DNA of 64,000 bases from Geotalea sp. SG265. Its GTDB lineage: Bacteria; Desulfobacterota; Desulfuromonadia; Geobacterales; Geobacteraceae. This document shows positions 25,218 to 32,878 of this stretch, in pieces. The translations under genes were made by a program, and so were the position numbers. Each line of letters starts with the position of its first letter. The stretch's first letter is position 1. The stretch covers positions 1-64,000 of the forward strand of contig NZ_JAKZFT010000015.1 of the NCBI RefSeq assembly GCF_022808985.1, given 5' to 3'. The notes beneath the pieces are model-generated. The model was not told the origin of the DNA. It saw only the letters and a list, made by a program, of their open reading frames with translations, and did not search any database.

Positions 25218-25460
25218 TTACTTGATCAGCTGCATGCGCTCGATCTCGTCCTTCCGGGCATTGTATTCCTTGTCGTCCATCTTGCCTGCTTTGTGGTCAT
25301 TTTCTATTCTCTGCTTTTCCTGATGCAGCCGGTATTCGTATACGCCGCCACCTGCTGCCGCGCCGCCCAGCGCCCCGACAGTCGCAGTGCCGCCGGTGGT
25401 GCCGCATCCTGCCATGATAAATGAGACAAGCAATCCTATTGCAGCCAGCGCCTTTTTCAT
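25218..25460 (-). CDS. Small lipoprotein with glycine-zipper segment and SHOCT-like tail
   Basis: An 80-residue protein with a lipobox (FIMAGCG, Cys about 19), a Gly/Ala/Thr-rich stretch (TVGALGGAAAGGGV) and a charged helical tail (DHKAGKMDDKEYNARKDEIERM) resembling the short C-terminal oligomerisation motifs seen in many small proteins. GGAGG lies 6 bases before the ATG at 25460. It has its own promoter and may be the first gene of the dehydrogenase-ebo transcript (43-base gap). Function unknown. Confidence 0.75.
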   Translation of the reverse strand: MKKALAAIGLLVSFIMAGCGTTGGTATVGALGGAAAGGGVYEYRLHQEKQRIENDHKAGKMDDKEYNARKDEIERMQLIK

Positions 25461-25496
25461 GTGGGCCTCCATTAAATTAGTTTACTCTTATTAAAT

Positions 25497-25524
25497 AGTG
25501 TAGGCCTTCTTTTTCCTCTGTCAA
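25497..25524 (-). promoter_or_regulatory. Sigma70-type promoter before the lipoprotein/ebo operon
   Basis: On the minus strand TTGACA (25519-25524) and TACACT (25497-25502) are 16 bases apart, about 35 bases before the lipoprotein start. Confidence 0.55.
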
Positions 25525-25601
25525 TGTCTGTCCGTGCCTGTCATGGGACTGGCTCTCGACAAGAAAGTTATTTCCGGACGTGCCCAAAACAGTTCTTCAG
25601 A

Positions 25602-25803
25602 GATTTCCGGGGAAGGCAGTCGTGACATCGGGAGAGAGCGACGAGCTAAAGCGGCAAGCGGACACCCGCCGCATGTGGAACGGAGAGGCAACGGCCAATC
25701 AAGCATCGTGCACAATTACGCGGGCGGCATCGCAAGGTCCGCAGCTGTAGCGACAGAGCGAACGGACGATGTCACGACTGCCTTTTATTTCATGAATTCC
25801 CGA
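25602..25803 (+). repeat. Palindromic interspersed repeat, family A, copy 2
   Basis: Starts ATTTCCGGGGAAGGCAGTCG and ends CGACTGCC...GAATTCCCGAG. It shares GAGCGACGAGCTA, GCGGACACCCGCCGCAT, ATCGCAAGGTCCGCAGCTGT and GACAGAGCGAACGGACGATG with the other copies. Same orientation as copies 1, 3 and 4. Confidence 0.88.
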
Positions 25804-25809
25804 GGAGCC

Positions 25810-25840
25810 AAAAAAAATGGCCTGCGCACAGGCAGGCCAT
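25810..25840 (-). terminator. Intrinsic terminator of the parvulin gene
   Basis: On the minus strand ATGGCCTGC and GCAGGCCAT form a 9-bp stem followed by a T-run of eight. Confidence 0.88.
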
Positions 25841-25867
25841 TTGGGGATGCAGGATGAGATGAAATCG

Positions 25868-26758
25868 TTATTTGCCGCTCTTTTCCTCTGTCTTCCTGCC
25901 GAGGAGAACCTGGAGCTCCGCATCCTTAGCCAACTTTTCCAGGAACTCACCGGCCTTTTTTTCCTCCAGCTGGGTCTTCAGCACAGAGCCGATGTATTCC
26001 TTCGTCTCATCGAACTTTGCCGTCCGCTTTTCCTGGCGCTCGTCAACTTTGATGATGTGGAAGCCGAAGGGAGTCTCAACCACCGGGCTGACCTCCCCCG
26101 CCTTGAGACCGAAGGCCGCCGTCTCGAATTCCTCGGAATTGGTCTTTCCCGGCGACAGGTATCCCAGGTCCCCTCCATTGGCGGCAGTTTCGGCATCTTC
26201 GGAATGTTCAGCCGCCAGCTTGGCGAAGTCTCCCCCATTTTTCAGTAGCGCTGCCACGTTTTCCGCCTTGGCACGGGCCTTGGCCTTGGCATCGGCAGCC
26301 GCGTCCTTTGCCGCAGCAAAGAAGATATGCCGCACCTTGATCCGTTCCGGAAGGACGAACTCCTTCTCGTGCTCCCGGTAATATTTTTTCAGGTCGGCCT
26401 CCGGCACGGCCGCACCGGCCATAATAACCCGGCGCAGATATTCCTGCCCCAGGAACTGGTCCACGACATAGCTCAGCTGCTCCTTGACCTCAGGCTTTCG
26501 TTCAAAACCCTCTTTCCGCGCTTTAGCCGCCAGTGCCTTTGTCAGCAGCACCTGGTTGACCAGGTTTGCCTGCTCCTGCTCTCCTTGATATTTCTGCTGC
26601 GCTTCCGGCGGCAGGTTGACAATAATCCTTTCCAGATCGGCCTGGCGCAGGACGAAATCCCCCGCCTTTCCCACCACCGGGTTGACCTCCTCGGCCTGGG
26701 CCGCGCCTGTCAGCAGTATTCCGGCCGCAAGCGCCATGACAAAACCTTTGATCCGCAT
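25868..26758 (-). CDS. Periplasmic peptidyl-prolyl cis-trans isomerase, parvulin type
   Basis: A 296-residue protein with a signal peptide (about 1-22, ending AQA-E), an N-terminal helical chaperone region (about 30-140) and a rotamase domain (about 142-245). The latter has KVRHIFFAA, FAKLAAEHSED, GGDLGYLSPG and FGFHIIKVDE, which is the PpiC/SurA pattern. It should help fold exported proteins, with multihaem cytochromes and outer-membrane proteins as plausible clients. AAGGAGGAGGC precedes the ATG. It stands alone with its own terminator. Confidence 0.93.
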   Translation of the reverse strand: MRIKGFVMALAAGILLTGAAQAEEVNPVVGKAGDFVLRQADLERIIVNLPPEAQQKYQGEQEQANLVNQVLLTKALAAKARKEGFERKPEVKEQLSYVVDQFLGQEYLRRVIMAGAAVPEADLKKYYREHEKEFVLPERIKVRHIFFAAAKDAAADAKAKARAKAENVAALLKNGGDFAKLAAEHSEDAETAANGGDLGYLSPGKTNSEEFETAAFGLKAGEVSPVVETPFGFHIIKVDERQEKRTAKFDETKEYIGSVLKTQLEEKKAGEFLEKLAKDAELQVLLGRKTEEKSGK

Positions 26759-26850
26759 GCCTCCTCCTTTATAGGTGAGTCCTTCCAGCTTGATTTTTGG
26801 TATTTTTATCCTACTTCACAGGCACGATCAAGATAAATAAAGGTTTTTCA

Positions 26851-27034
26851 TATTTCCATGGAAGGCAGTCGTGGCATCGGGAGTGAGCGGAGGCGGACAC
26901 CGCCGCATATTGATCGGAGTCGATCTGTCACTTCAAGTATTGTGCGCAATGCATGGACGGCACCGCAAGGTCCGCAGCTGTGGCGACAGAGCGAACGGAC
27001 GGGGTCGCGACTGCCTCTTATCTCGGAATTTCGA
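26851..27034 (+). repeat. Palindromic interspersed repeat, family A, copy 3
   Basis: Starts ATTTCCATGGAAGGCAGTCG and ends GTCGCGACTGCC...TCGGAATTTCGAG. It is shorter than the others because CGACGAGCTACAGCGG is missing. It shares GGCATCGGGAGTGAGCG, ACCGCAAGGTCCGCAGCTGT and GACAGAGCGAACGGAC with the other copies. Confidence 0.88.
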
Positions 27035-27090
27035 GACAAGCCTGAGTAAAGGGCGTTTGCACGGTGCCGACAAACTGCCGGGTAAGACAT

Positions 27091-27118
27091 TTGACATGGT
27101 TGAAATATTAGTTATAGT
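27091..27118 (+). promoter_or_regulatory. Sigma70-type promoter of candidate RNA/otsB leader
   Basis: TTGACA (27091-27096), 16 bases, TATAGT (27113-27118). Start site expected near 27125, exactly at the first base of the closing stem of the structured region. Confidence 0.65.
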
Positions 27119-27124
27119 TAATTC

Positions 27125-27265
27125 AACCTGTTTCCGAAAGGGTAAGCATCGGGAGGAATCCCGCTGTGCACAAAGTCACGGGTTGATAATCTCTGATGGG
27201 ATCTTCGATTTCAGCGCCGATTATCGACAGCCGGTCTACCGAAGAAACAGGTGAAAAACGATCAT
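27125..27265 (+). ncRNA. Candidate structured RNA (riboswitch or sRNA) upstream of otsB
   Basis: A perfect 9-bp closing stem joins ACCTGTTTC (27126-27134) to GAAACAGGT (27244-27252). Inside are a hairpin CGGGA-GGAA-TCCCG with a GNRA loop (27150-27163) and a 10-bp stem GTTGATAATC (27182-27191) with GATTATCGAC (27219-27228), one G-U pair. A promoter sits just upstream and an intrinsic terminator just downstream, then trehalose-phosphatase. Blocks GGAGGAA, GGGATCTTC and CGACAGC recall the ydaO/yuaA c-di-AMP riboswitch, but I cannot confirm membership. It could equally be a free-standing small RNA. Confidence 0.6.
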
Positions 27266-27300
27266 AAGCCGCTTGCCGGGGAGCCGGTAAGCGGCTTTCT
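27266..27300 (+). terminator. Strong intrinsic terminator after the structured RNA
   Basis: AAGCCGCTTGCCGG (27266-27279) pairs over 14 bp (one G-U) with CCGGTAAGCGGCTT (27284-27297), loop GGAG, then TCT after TT. It lies about 50 bases before otsB and could act as an attenuator. Confidence 0.8.
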
Positions 27301-27350
27301 AGTGCACAGGACTGCATGATCGTCCTGCCGCACTGGAAACAGGAGCATCA

Positions 27351-28190
27351 ATGGCTGGGACTGGCAGCGGATCTCCCGATGGCGCCCCCCGGGGAGGATA
27401 TCCCCCTCTTCCTTCCGCGCTAGCGAACCTGGAAGAAATCCTGCAGCTGGGCAGGGAAAAGCAGCTGGCGGTCTTCCTCGATTATGACGGCACCCTGGCC
27501 GCCATTACCCCTACCCCGGGTGCCGCCCTGATCACCCCCGAAATGCACCGGGCCCTGGTCAGGCTCTCGGCAAAGTGCACGGTCGGCGTCATTAGCGGCC
27601 GTGATCTGCCCGATGTCCGGCAGCGGGTCAATATCGACTCCATTGTCTATGCGGGGAGCCACGGCTTCGAAATCGGCGGCCCGAACGGTCTGCACGCGGA
27701 ACAGCCCGGGGGCATCCGCTGTCTTCCGGTGCTTGACCAAGTCCACCAGGAGCTTTCGCAGCAGCTGTCGGAGATACGGGGCGCCATCATCGAAAGAAAA
27801 AAGTTCGTCATAACCGTCCATTACCGGTTGGTCGCCGAAGGTGAAACGGCACGTGTCGAAGCCGCGGTGGACGGCGCCAGCAGCAGGCATTCGCAACTGC
27901 GGAAGAGCGCAGACAAAAAGATGTTCGAGCTTCTCCCCGATGTGGACTGGAACAAGGGGAAAGCCGTTCTTTCGCTACTGGAAATACTGGACCTAGGCGG
28001 CCCCCGGGTGCTCCCTCTCTATCTGGGTGACGATACCACCGACGAGGATGCCTTCCGCACCATCCACGGAAAAGGGCTCGGTATTTTTGTCGGCGAGCAG
28101 ATTGGAGAATCGGCTGCCACTTACCGGCTGAGGGATTGCGAGGAAGTCAGAGAGTTCCTCCTCGAACTTGCCCCCTTCTGCCGGGCATGA
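27351..28190 (+). CDS. otsB: Trehalose-phosphatase
   Basis: A 279-residue HAD-family enzyme that removes phosphate from trehalose 6-phosphate. Motif I is LDYDGTLA (catalytic Asp about 44), motif II VISGRD, and the late metal motif is LGDDTTDEDAF, all typical of OtsB. GSHGFEI is the family's substrate-binding segment. An AGGAG precedes the ATG. No trehalose-6-phosphate synthase gene is adjacent, so the partner must be elsewhere. A candidate structured leader RNA and terminator lie directly upstream, which suggests regulated expression of this compatible-solute gene. Confidence 0.93.
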   Translation: MAGTGSGSPDGAPRGGYPPLPSALANLEEILQLGREKQLAVFLDYDGTLAAITPTPGAALITPEMHRALVRLSAKCTVGVISGRDLPDVRQRVNIDSIVYAGSHGFEIGGPNGLHAEQPGGIRCLPVLDQVHQELSQQLSEIRGAIIERKKFVITVHYRLVAEGETARVEAAVDGASSRHSQLRKSADKKMFELLPDVDWNKGKAVLSLLEILDLGGPRVLPLYLGDDTTDEDAFRTIHGKGLGIFVGEQIGESAATYRLRDCEEVREFLLELAPFCRA

Positions 28191-28260
28191 GCCATGTCTC
28201 GCAGAGCTTCCAGGCTGTACTCCCGGCAGATTGACCGGGCCATCCGCCAACGGCTCGGCA

Positions 28261-29466
28261 TCAGCTGAGGGGAATCAGTTCAAGCTGGGTTCCTGCCGAC
28301 GTCTTGTCCCAAATCTTGATTTCGCTGCGTCCGGAATACTTGGCTTCATAGAGGGCATGATCGGCCCGGTCCACCAGGTGCTCGATGCCGGCGTTTTCCA
28401 CACCGTCGAGTGAGGCAATCCCCATACTGAGGGTGACCTTTATGGCCCCTTTGCGGGTCTCGATCTCTGCGCTCTCAATAGTCTGCTTGATGCGGCGTCC
28501 AAGGGTTTCGGCCGCCGCCAGGTCCGTTTCGGGCATGAGGATGGCGAACTCCTCTCCACCATAGCGGCACGGGGTGTCGGCCTGGCGCATAAGGCCGCCA
28601 ATGGCAGCGGCCAGAGCCTGCAGCACCTGATCGCCGATGAAGTGTCCATAAGTATCATTGACCAGCTTGAAATGATCCAGGTCGATCATGATGAGGGACA
28701 GGCTGTGACGATACCGGCGGTAGCGCGCCAGCTCCCGCTCGGCAACGGCAAAGAAATAGCGCCGGTTGTAGAGGCCGGTGAGTGGATCGAGCTTGGCTAT
28801 CTCCTCTGCTTCCTGCCGCGATTTCTCCACCTCCTGCAACGCCGTCTCCAGTCTCTCGGTCTGTTCTCGAATCTTCCGCCGCTGCATGAAGTCCCGGCGC
28901 ATGTGCCGCTCCAGGGAATAGGCTGCGGACATCCCTGTTATGTTGAAGGCAATGAAGAAAAAGGTATTGTTCACCAGCACGGGAAAGCTGATGCTATCGG
29001 CCCGGACGACCAGGAACTCGTACAACAGAAATATGCCCCAGGACAGGGCTGTTGCAGTCGTGAAGGGGAGACGGAAAAAGGCGTAGAAGAACATCAGGCA
29101 GAGCAGCAGCCCCGCATAATAGAGGTAGCTTCCGGGCGCACCCGCTCCCAGTATCATGACGATGATGCCCACTGCGGCAATAAGACCCGCAAAAGCCATC
29201 AGCGGATACAGGTACTGATGGCGAACGTCCAGATAAGTAAGAAAGAAAACCACGGCAAGGAGCGGACAGACGCCGGCATAGCGGATGATCCAGGCAAGGC
29301 GCTCCGCGTCCGGGATGATCCAGTGATCGAGGATGCCGAACAGGGCGTAGAGCAGAAATCCCAGTGCCAGACACACCCTGATTTGCGGCAGGTTCGTTTC
29401 GAAACAGACCTTCTGAAATTCCTTCTCCAGGGTTTCGTCCCTGAAGACCAGGGTAAAGGGGCGCAT
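28261..29466 (-). CDS. Membrane-bound diguanylate cyclase (GGDEF)
   Basis: A 401-residue protein with a soluble N-terminal stretch (about 1-28), about six membrane helices (about 29-190, MASE-like sensor), a coiled coil (about 198-228) and a GGDEF domain (about 229-390). The active-site motif is GGEEF, with an upstream inhibitory-site RxxD (RQAD) five residues before it. It should make c-di-GMP in response to a membrane or extracytoplasmic signal. The N-terminal Lys/Glu-rich segment (RDETLEKEFQKVCFE) is common in bacterial cyclases. It stands alone and converges on otsB. Confidence 0.95.
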   Translation of the reverse strand: MRPFTLVFRDETLEKEFQKVCFETNLPQIRVCLALGFLLYALFGILDHWIIPDAERLAWIIRYAGVCPLLAVVFFLTYLDVRHQYLYPLMAFAGLIAAVGIIVMILGAGAPGSYLYYAGLLLCLMFFYAFFRLPFTTATALSWGIFLLYEFLVVRADSISFPVLVNNTFFFIAFNITGMSAAYSLERHMRRDFMQRRKIREQTERLETALQEVEKSRQEAEEIAKLDPLTGLYNRRYFFAVAERELARYRRYRHSLSLIMIDLDHFKLVNDTYGHFIGDQVLQALAAAIGGLMRQADTPCRYGGEEFAILMPETDLAAAETLGRRIKQTIESAEIETRKGAIKVTLSMGIASLDGVENAGIEHLVDRADHALYEAKYSGRSEIKIWDKTSAGTQLELIPLS

Positions 29467-29633
29467 GGCAGAGCTCCTGTGAACCGTCTGTCATTCCTGA
29501 AAATTCTTCAGATGCAAATCATATTCCAGAGGAAGCGGTGTTCCTTGACTCTCCAACCTTTTGAATTATGCTTTTTATAGCTGATTCTCATCTGAAGGCT
29601 GCAGAGGCAGCCGAAAATCTCAAGGGAGGTTTT

Positions 29634-29771
29634 ATGTCCGAATTGGCCAAGGGAAGCACATACCGCTGCGCAAGAAAGGAATGTGGAGTTGAGGTACAGG
29701 TGCTGCAGGAATGCCGCAGCCAGGAAGACTGCCAGCTGAGCTGTTGCGGTGAGCGGATGCAGCGTAAATAA
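29634..29771 (+). CDS. Desulforedoxin-like small metal-binding protein
   Basis: A 45-residue protein with YRCARKECGVEV and a C-terminal SCCGERM, the FeCys4 pattern of desulforedoxin and the N-terminal desulfoferrodoxin domain. The first pair is spaced C-x4-C rather than the usual C-x2-C, and extra Cys residues (ECRSQEDC) lie between. GGGAGG lies 4 bases before the ATG at 29634; upstream in-frame ATGs lack this. Probably a small redox or metal-binding protein of the cytoplasm. Confidence 0.75.
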   Translation: MSELAKGSTYRCARKECGVEVQVLQECRSQEDCQLSCCGERMQRK

Positions 29772-29799
29772 GATCAGCAGACAAATCTCAAAGGGCTGG

Positions 29800-29831
29800 A
29801 AAAAGGCTGCTTCCGCGGAAGCAGCCTTTTT
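29800..29831. terminator. Bidirectional intrinsic terminator
   Basis: AAAAGGCTGCTTCC (29801-29814) pairs perfectly with GGAAGCAGCCTTTT (29817-29830). Lies between convergent genes. Confidence 0.88.
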
Positions 29832-29835
29832 CTCG

Positions 29836-29991
29836 TCAATCCTCCCCTTCGTCTCCCGCTTTTTTGTCTATTTTCGGAGGTTTCCCCTTTTTTCGCGGAT
29901 TGAAGTACACATAGCTGAACAGCACTAGTACAACCAGCAGAATCAAGACAAAGATGAACCCATAGTCAAACCAGCCCCACTCGGTTCTCAT
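29836..29991 (-). CDS. Small single-pass membrane protein
   Basis: A 51-residue protein with one membrane helix (FDYGFIFVLILLVVLVLFSYVYF, about 7-29) and a Lys-rich then acidic cytoplasmic tail (RKKGKPPKIDKKAGDEGED). I chose the ATG at 29991 because GGAGG lies about 9 bases upstream. The positive-inside rule puts the tail in the cytoplasm. No family recognised. Confidence 0.6.
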   Translation of the reverse strand: MRTEWGWFDYGFIFVLILLVVLVLFSYVYFNPRKKGKPPKIDKKAGDEGED

Positions 29992-30053
29992 CGTCGTCAC
30001 CTCCCCTGCCGGCTTCATCGCCCGGCGTGATAATCAGTTTTTCCGCCTTCACC

Positions 30054-30092
30054 AAAAAGGGGGGACGGCACCTGGCGGCAACCTGTCCCCCC
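30054..30092 (-). terminator. Intrinsic terminator
   Basis: On the minus strand GGGGGGAC and GTCCCCCC arms (30059-30066 and 30085-30092) close a hairpin that continues internally, followed by TTTTT. It follows the Gly/Ser/Thr-rich lipoprotein gene. Confidence 0.75.
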
Positions 30093-30146
30093 TTCCCGGG
30101 CTAGGCAATGTTCGGTGTTCCTATGGCACGCATAACCTCCCCGCCA

Positions 30147-30464
30147 TCAGTACCAGCCGGACCCACCCTTTGTGCCGCTGGTCCCGGTGTCCATGCTGCC
30201 GCCTGTTCCTGAGCCTGTATATCCGCCGCTGGAGGACCCGGTGGAGCCGCCGGTATCGGTGGTGCCGCCGGTGCCGGTACCCATACTTCCCGAGGTCCCC
30301 GTTCCCGTCGCTCCTCCCGTCCCCGTTCCATAGGTGCTGCTTCCGGTATCGCTGCCGGTGCTGCCGCCGGTGCCCCGGCCGGTCTGACACCCTGCAGCAA
30401 AGATGAGGCCGGTGAGAGCTGCCAATGCGGTCAGGATAGCGACGGATCTTCTAACATTATTCAT
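30147..30464 (-). CDS. Gly/Ser/Thr-repeat lipoprotein
   Basis: A 105-residue protein: signal sequence with lipobox (LIFAAGC, Cys about 26), then about 75 residues made of repeated Gly-Thr-Gly, Gly-Ser-Thr and Ser-Gly units ending GGSGWY. GGAGG precedes the ATG. It has no predicted fold and is likely a flexible surface or periplasmic lipoprotein. The matching DNA is internally repetitive, as in the Pro-Thr linker at 5323-5458. Confidence 0.7.
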   Translation of the reverse strand: MNNVRRSVAILTALAALTGLIFAAGCQTGRGTGGSTGSDTGSSTYGTGTGGATGTGTSGSMGTGTGGTTDTGGSTGSSSGGYTGSGTGGSMDTGTSGTKGGSGWY

Positions 30465-30585
30465 ATCCGTTCCTCCATTTAAGAAAGTGTTTTTAGCTTT
30501 AAAGAAACCCGTTCGTTCCCTAAAAGTATAAAGAACAAAAATGCCGCTGGCAATCAAAAAGTTAAATCCATTTAATTATTCCCAT

Positions 30586-30618
30586 AAAAAAAGGACCGAC
30601 TCGGTGTCGGTCCTCCTT
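30586..30618 (-). terminator. Intrinsic terminator
   Basis: On the minus strand GGACCGAC and GTCGGTCC arms form an 8-bp stem followed by TTTTTTT, just past the secreted protein gene. Confidence 0.85.
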
Positions 30619-30644
30619 TTGTTTGGCAGAATGCAGCCTGAAAG

Positions 30645-31805
30645 CTACTGATATTGGACGTAAAGGGGTTTTGGCTCCAGTTTGAGCAGGTCCTGCGGGG
30701 TCATCAGGGGGTCACCCTTCTTCGTGTCGTTGTGGTAGAAGAGCTTGAATCCCGTGTACTGCACCGGCTCGGAAACAATGTAATCCTTGTATGAATCCCG
30801 CTTCAGCCACGGTGCTCCCCAGCCGTCCATATGCATGATCATCTGCACCTCGGGGCGAACCGCGATCCTCCTGGCATTGGTGACCCCATTGCGGGTGAAG
30901 CGGTGCACGGTGAAGACCTTGGGGGGGATGTTGTACTTCTTCACCAGGTCGCGGAGAAAACCGGAGGCATAGTTGATGTCCTCGGCGTCGTAGGTGCCGA
31001 TCTTGCTCCCCGGCACCTTGCCGCACTTGATCAGGTTGAATTCAGGGTCGATTCCCAAGTGAACGTCCGGGTTCTTCAAAATCCACTCGAAGCGCGGCAG
31101 CAGGGTTCTGATATTGTCGTGCCCCGTCTGGATATCGATGAAAAGGAGCGCGTTGGCCTCTTTCGCCCAACCATAGACCTGATTGACGATCTTGTCGGGC
31201 ATGACCATCCGGTACTTGCCGGCCTTGCCCGGGTCCCCCTGGGCCACCACCGCGATCAGGTGGAGAGCAGGCTGCACCGGATGGGAGGGATCGGCCTTCT
31301 CCCAACGGGCCGCCTCCCCCTTCAGGCGGCGCAGCATCTCGTCCTTCTGGTATTCCCCAAGGGCTCCCATGCGCTTGGAAAGAGGGTTGCCGTAGTAGGC
31401 GACAATCCTCTTTTTGGGGAGAATCGAGCCGGGAAGCGGTTCCGGACACTTGACCGGCCAGCCGCAGCGTTTTGCATAGGCGGGATCCTCACCGGCGAGG
31501 TATTTTCCCTTGGGCTCCTTGGCAGCTGCAGAGGTATAAGCCTTGGTGGCCGCCTTGGCAGCCTGCTTGGCCGCAGGCTTGTCAGCCGTAGTGGCTTTGG
31601 CGAAGGCAGCGGCAGCCGGGGCAGCAGCCTGCGGTGCCTGCTTTGCCGTTGTCACCGCAGCAAAGGCCTTCCCCTCCGGGGGGGAGGACTTGCTCTCGGC
31701 ACATCCGGTCAGGCCGAGCGCTGCGGCGACGGCAAGGAAGACGAGGCAGGCGGGAACGGACGGCCGCCCCTTTGTCCCGGCGACCGGGATCGAAGGTCTT
31801 TTCAT
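30645..31805 (-). CDS. Secreted lipoprotein of unknown function, possible TIM-barrel hydrolase
   Basis: A 386-residue protein with a lipobox (AALGLTGC, Cys about 34), an Ala/Lys-rich low-complexity linker (about 50-100) and a conserved C-terminal domain of about 270 residues. The domain begins near KRIVAYYGNPLSKRMG and contains alternating strand patterns ending in acidic residues (ALLFIDIQTGHD, HLGIDPEFNL, KVFTVHRFTRNG, MIMHMDGWG), which suggests a TIM-barrel glycosidase-like fold. I cannot name a family. GGAG about 11 bases before the ATG at 31805 supports this start over 31829. Confidence 0.65.
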   Translation of the reverse strand: MKRPSIPVAGTKGRPSVPACLVFLAVAAALGLTGCAESKSSPPEGKAFAAVTTAKQAPQAAAPAAAAFAKATTADKPAAKQAAKAATKAYTSAAAKEPKGKYLAGEDPAYAKRCGWPVKCPEPLPGSILPKKRIVAYYGNPLSKRMGALGEYQKDEMLRRLKGEAARWEKADPSHPVQPALHLIAVVAQGDPGKAGKYRMVMPDKIVNQVYGWAKEANALLFIDIQTGHDNIRTLLPRFEWILKNPDVHLGIDPEFNLIKCGKVPGSKIGTYDAEDINYASGFLRDLVKKYNIPPKVFTVHRFTRNGVTNARRIAVRPEVQMIMHMDGWGAPWLKRDSYKDYIVSEPVQYTGFKLFYHNDTKKGDPLMTPQDLLKLEPKPLYVQYQ

Positions 31806-32016
31806 CGGTTTATCTACTCCTTTTTCCATGGTGAATTAAATGGTATCAGCACAAAAATAGCCGGAGGCCGATTCGTGCGACTTCGGCAACCCGGCTTTTT
31901 GTAAGCCCCGCAGGTTCTCCGTTCATCCTTGCGGATGGACTCGACGGTCAAGCACCACACTTTCAACAATTTACCCGAAATCCCGCAGATAAGTCAAAAA
32001 TTTTCTCGTGCCCCGA

Positions 32017-32796
32017 CTAGACGTACAACGTCTGCTCATCCGTATAATAGGTGGTCTTCTGGGCGATCTTTTCCTTGATGATCGGCCGTCCCGTTGGGGA
32101 TGCCTTGCGGGAGGGATTATGCACCAGAAGGAAGTCCCTGATCTCGCCGGCAATGATGCCCGGATTCCGCTCCTTGATAGAGACGATGGCCCGTTGCAGC
32201 ACCAGAGGTATCTTTTCGGCCAGCGCCCTGATTGCCTCGGGGGGCAACTTACCCATTAGGGACAGGGGCGAAATCCTCGCCTCCCAGAGAATCTCGTCCG
32301 CATAGGCGTTCCCTATGCCGCGCATGACCTTCTGGTCCACGAGAAATGCCTTCGCCTTGGCTTTCGGAAACCGGGCTGTCAGGCGCTGCAATTCATCCTC
32401 CGTTACCCCCAGGGCATCGGGTGCGGCATCCCCCGTGGCCGGATCGAGGGTGGCGGTGGCCATGGCCTTCTCATCGCCAACCACCAGAAAGCTGCCGTCG
32501 GCAAAGCCGATGGTGAGCCGGGCAAAGGGGACCCGGCCCGGACTGTCGGTGATGACGAAACCGCCTGTGAGCATGAGATGAACCTGAAGCACCCTGCCGT
32601 TGTCCATACGGAAGCGTACCTCCTTGCCCCACCGCTCGACGGCGTCGAATGCCGCTCCCTGCAGCGCATCTGCAACTGCCTGGGGAGGCACGTTCAGGCG
32701 CAGGTACGGTCCGCAGGCAACCGAGGTTATCTTTTTCTTCGTCACCCGTTTATGGAGATTTTCTGTAAAGACGGTGAGATCGGGCAATTCCGGCAT
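32017..32796 (-). CDS. Fpg/Nei-family DNA glycosylase lacking the zinc finger
   Basis: A 259-residue protein that begins MPELPDL, keeping the catalytic Pro2 and Glu3 of formamidopyrimidine-DNA glycosylases. The beta-barrel Lys region (RWGKEVRFRM), HLMLTGG and the helix-two-turn-helix (GIGNAYADEILWEARISP) are present. The C-terminus ends TYYTDEQTLYV with no four-Cys zinc finger, so it is a zincless variant. It should excise oxidised bases from DNA. I chose the ATG at 32796 since Pro2 must follow Met1, and AAAGGGGAAG precedes it. Confidence 0.88.
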   Translation of the reverse strand: MPELPDLTVFTENLHKRVTKKKITSVACGPYLRLNVPPQAVADALQGAAFDAVERWGKEVRFRMDNGRVLQVHLMLTGGFVITDSPGRVPFARLTIGFADGSFLVVGDEKAMATATLDPATGDAAPDALGVTEDELQRLTARFPKAKAKAFLVDQKVMRGIGNAYADEILWEARISPLSLMGKLPPEAIRALAEKIPLVLQRAIVSIKERNPGIIAGEIRDFLLVHNPSRKASPTGRPIIKEKIAQKTTYYTDEQTLYV

Positions 32797-32823
32797 GTTC
32801 TTCCCCTTTCCGCGCAAATGAAT

Positions 32824-32850
32824 GGCCTGCCAGGGCACCCCAGGCAGGCC
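32824..32850 (-). terminator. Hairpin after DUF4142 gene
   Basis: GGCCTGCC and GGCAGGCC form an 8-bp stem between two co-directional genes. It lacks a T-run, so termination is only suggested. Confidence 0.4.
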
Positions 32851-32878
32851 GCTGTATCATCGAATGCCGTTACCCGCA

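Noticed and set aside
26871-27254. Plus-strand frame across repeat copy 3 and the candidate RNA
   Set aside because: It spans a repeat, a promoter and a structured region, with no ribosome binding site and no family resemblance.
28195-28269. 24-codon frame after otsB
   Set aside because: Arg-rich short peptide, overlapping the end of the diguanylate cyclase gene. No independent support.
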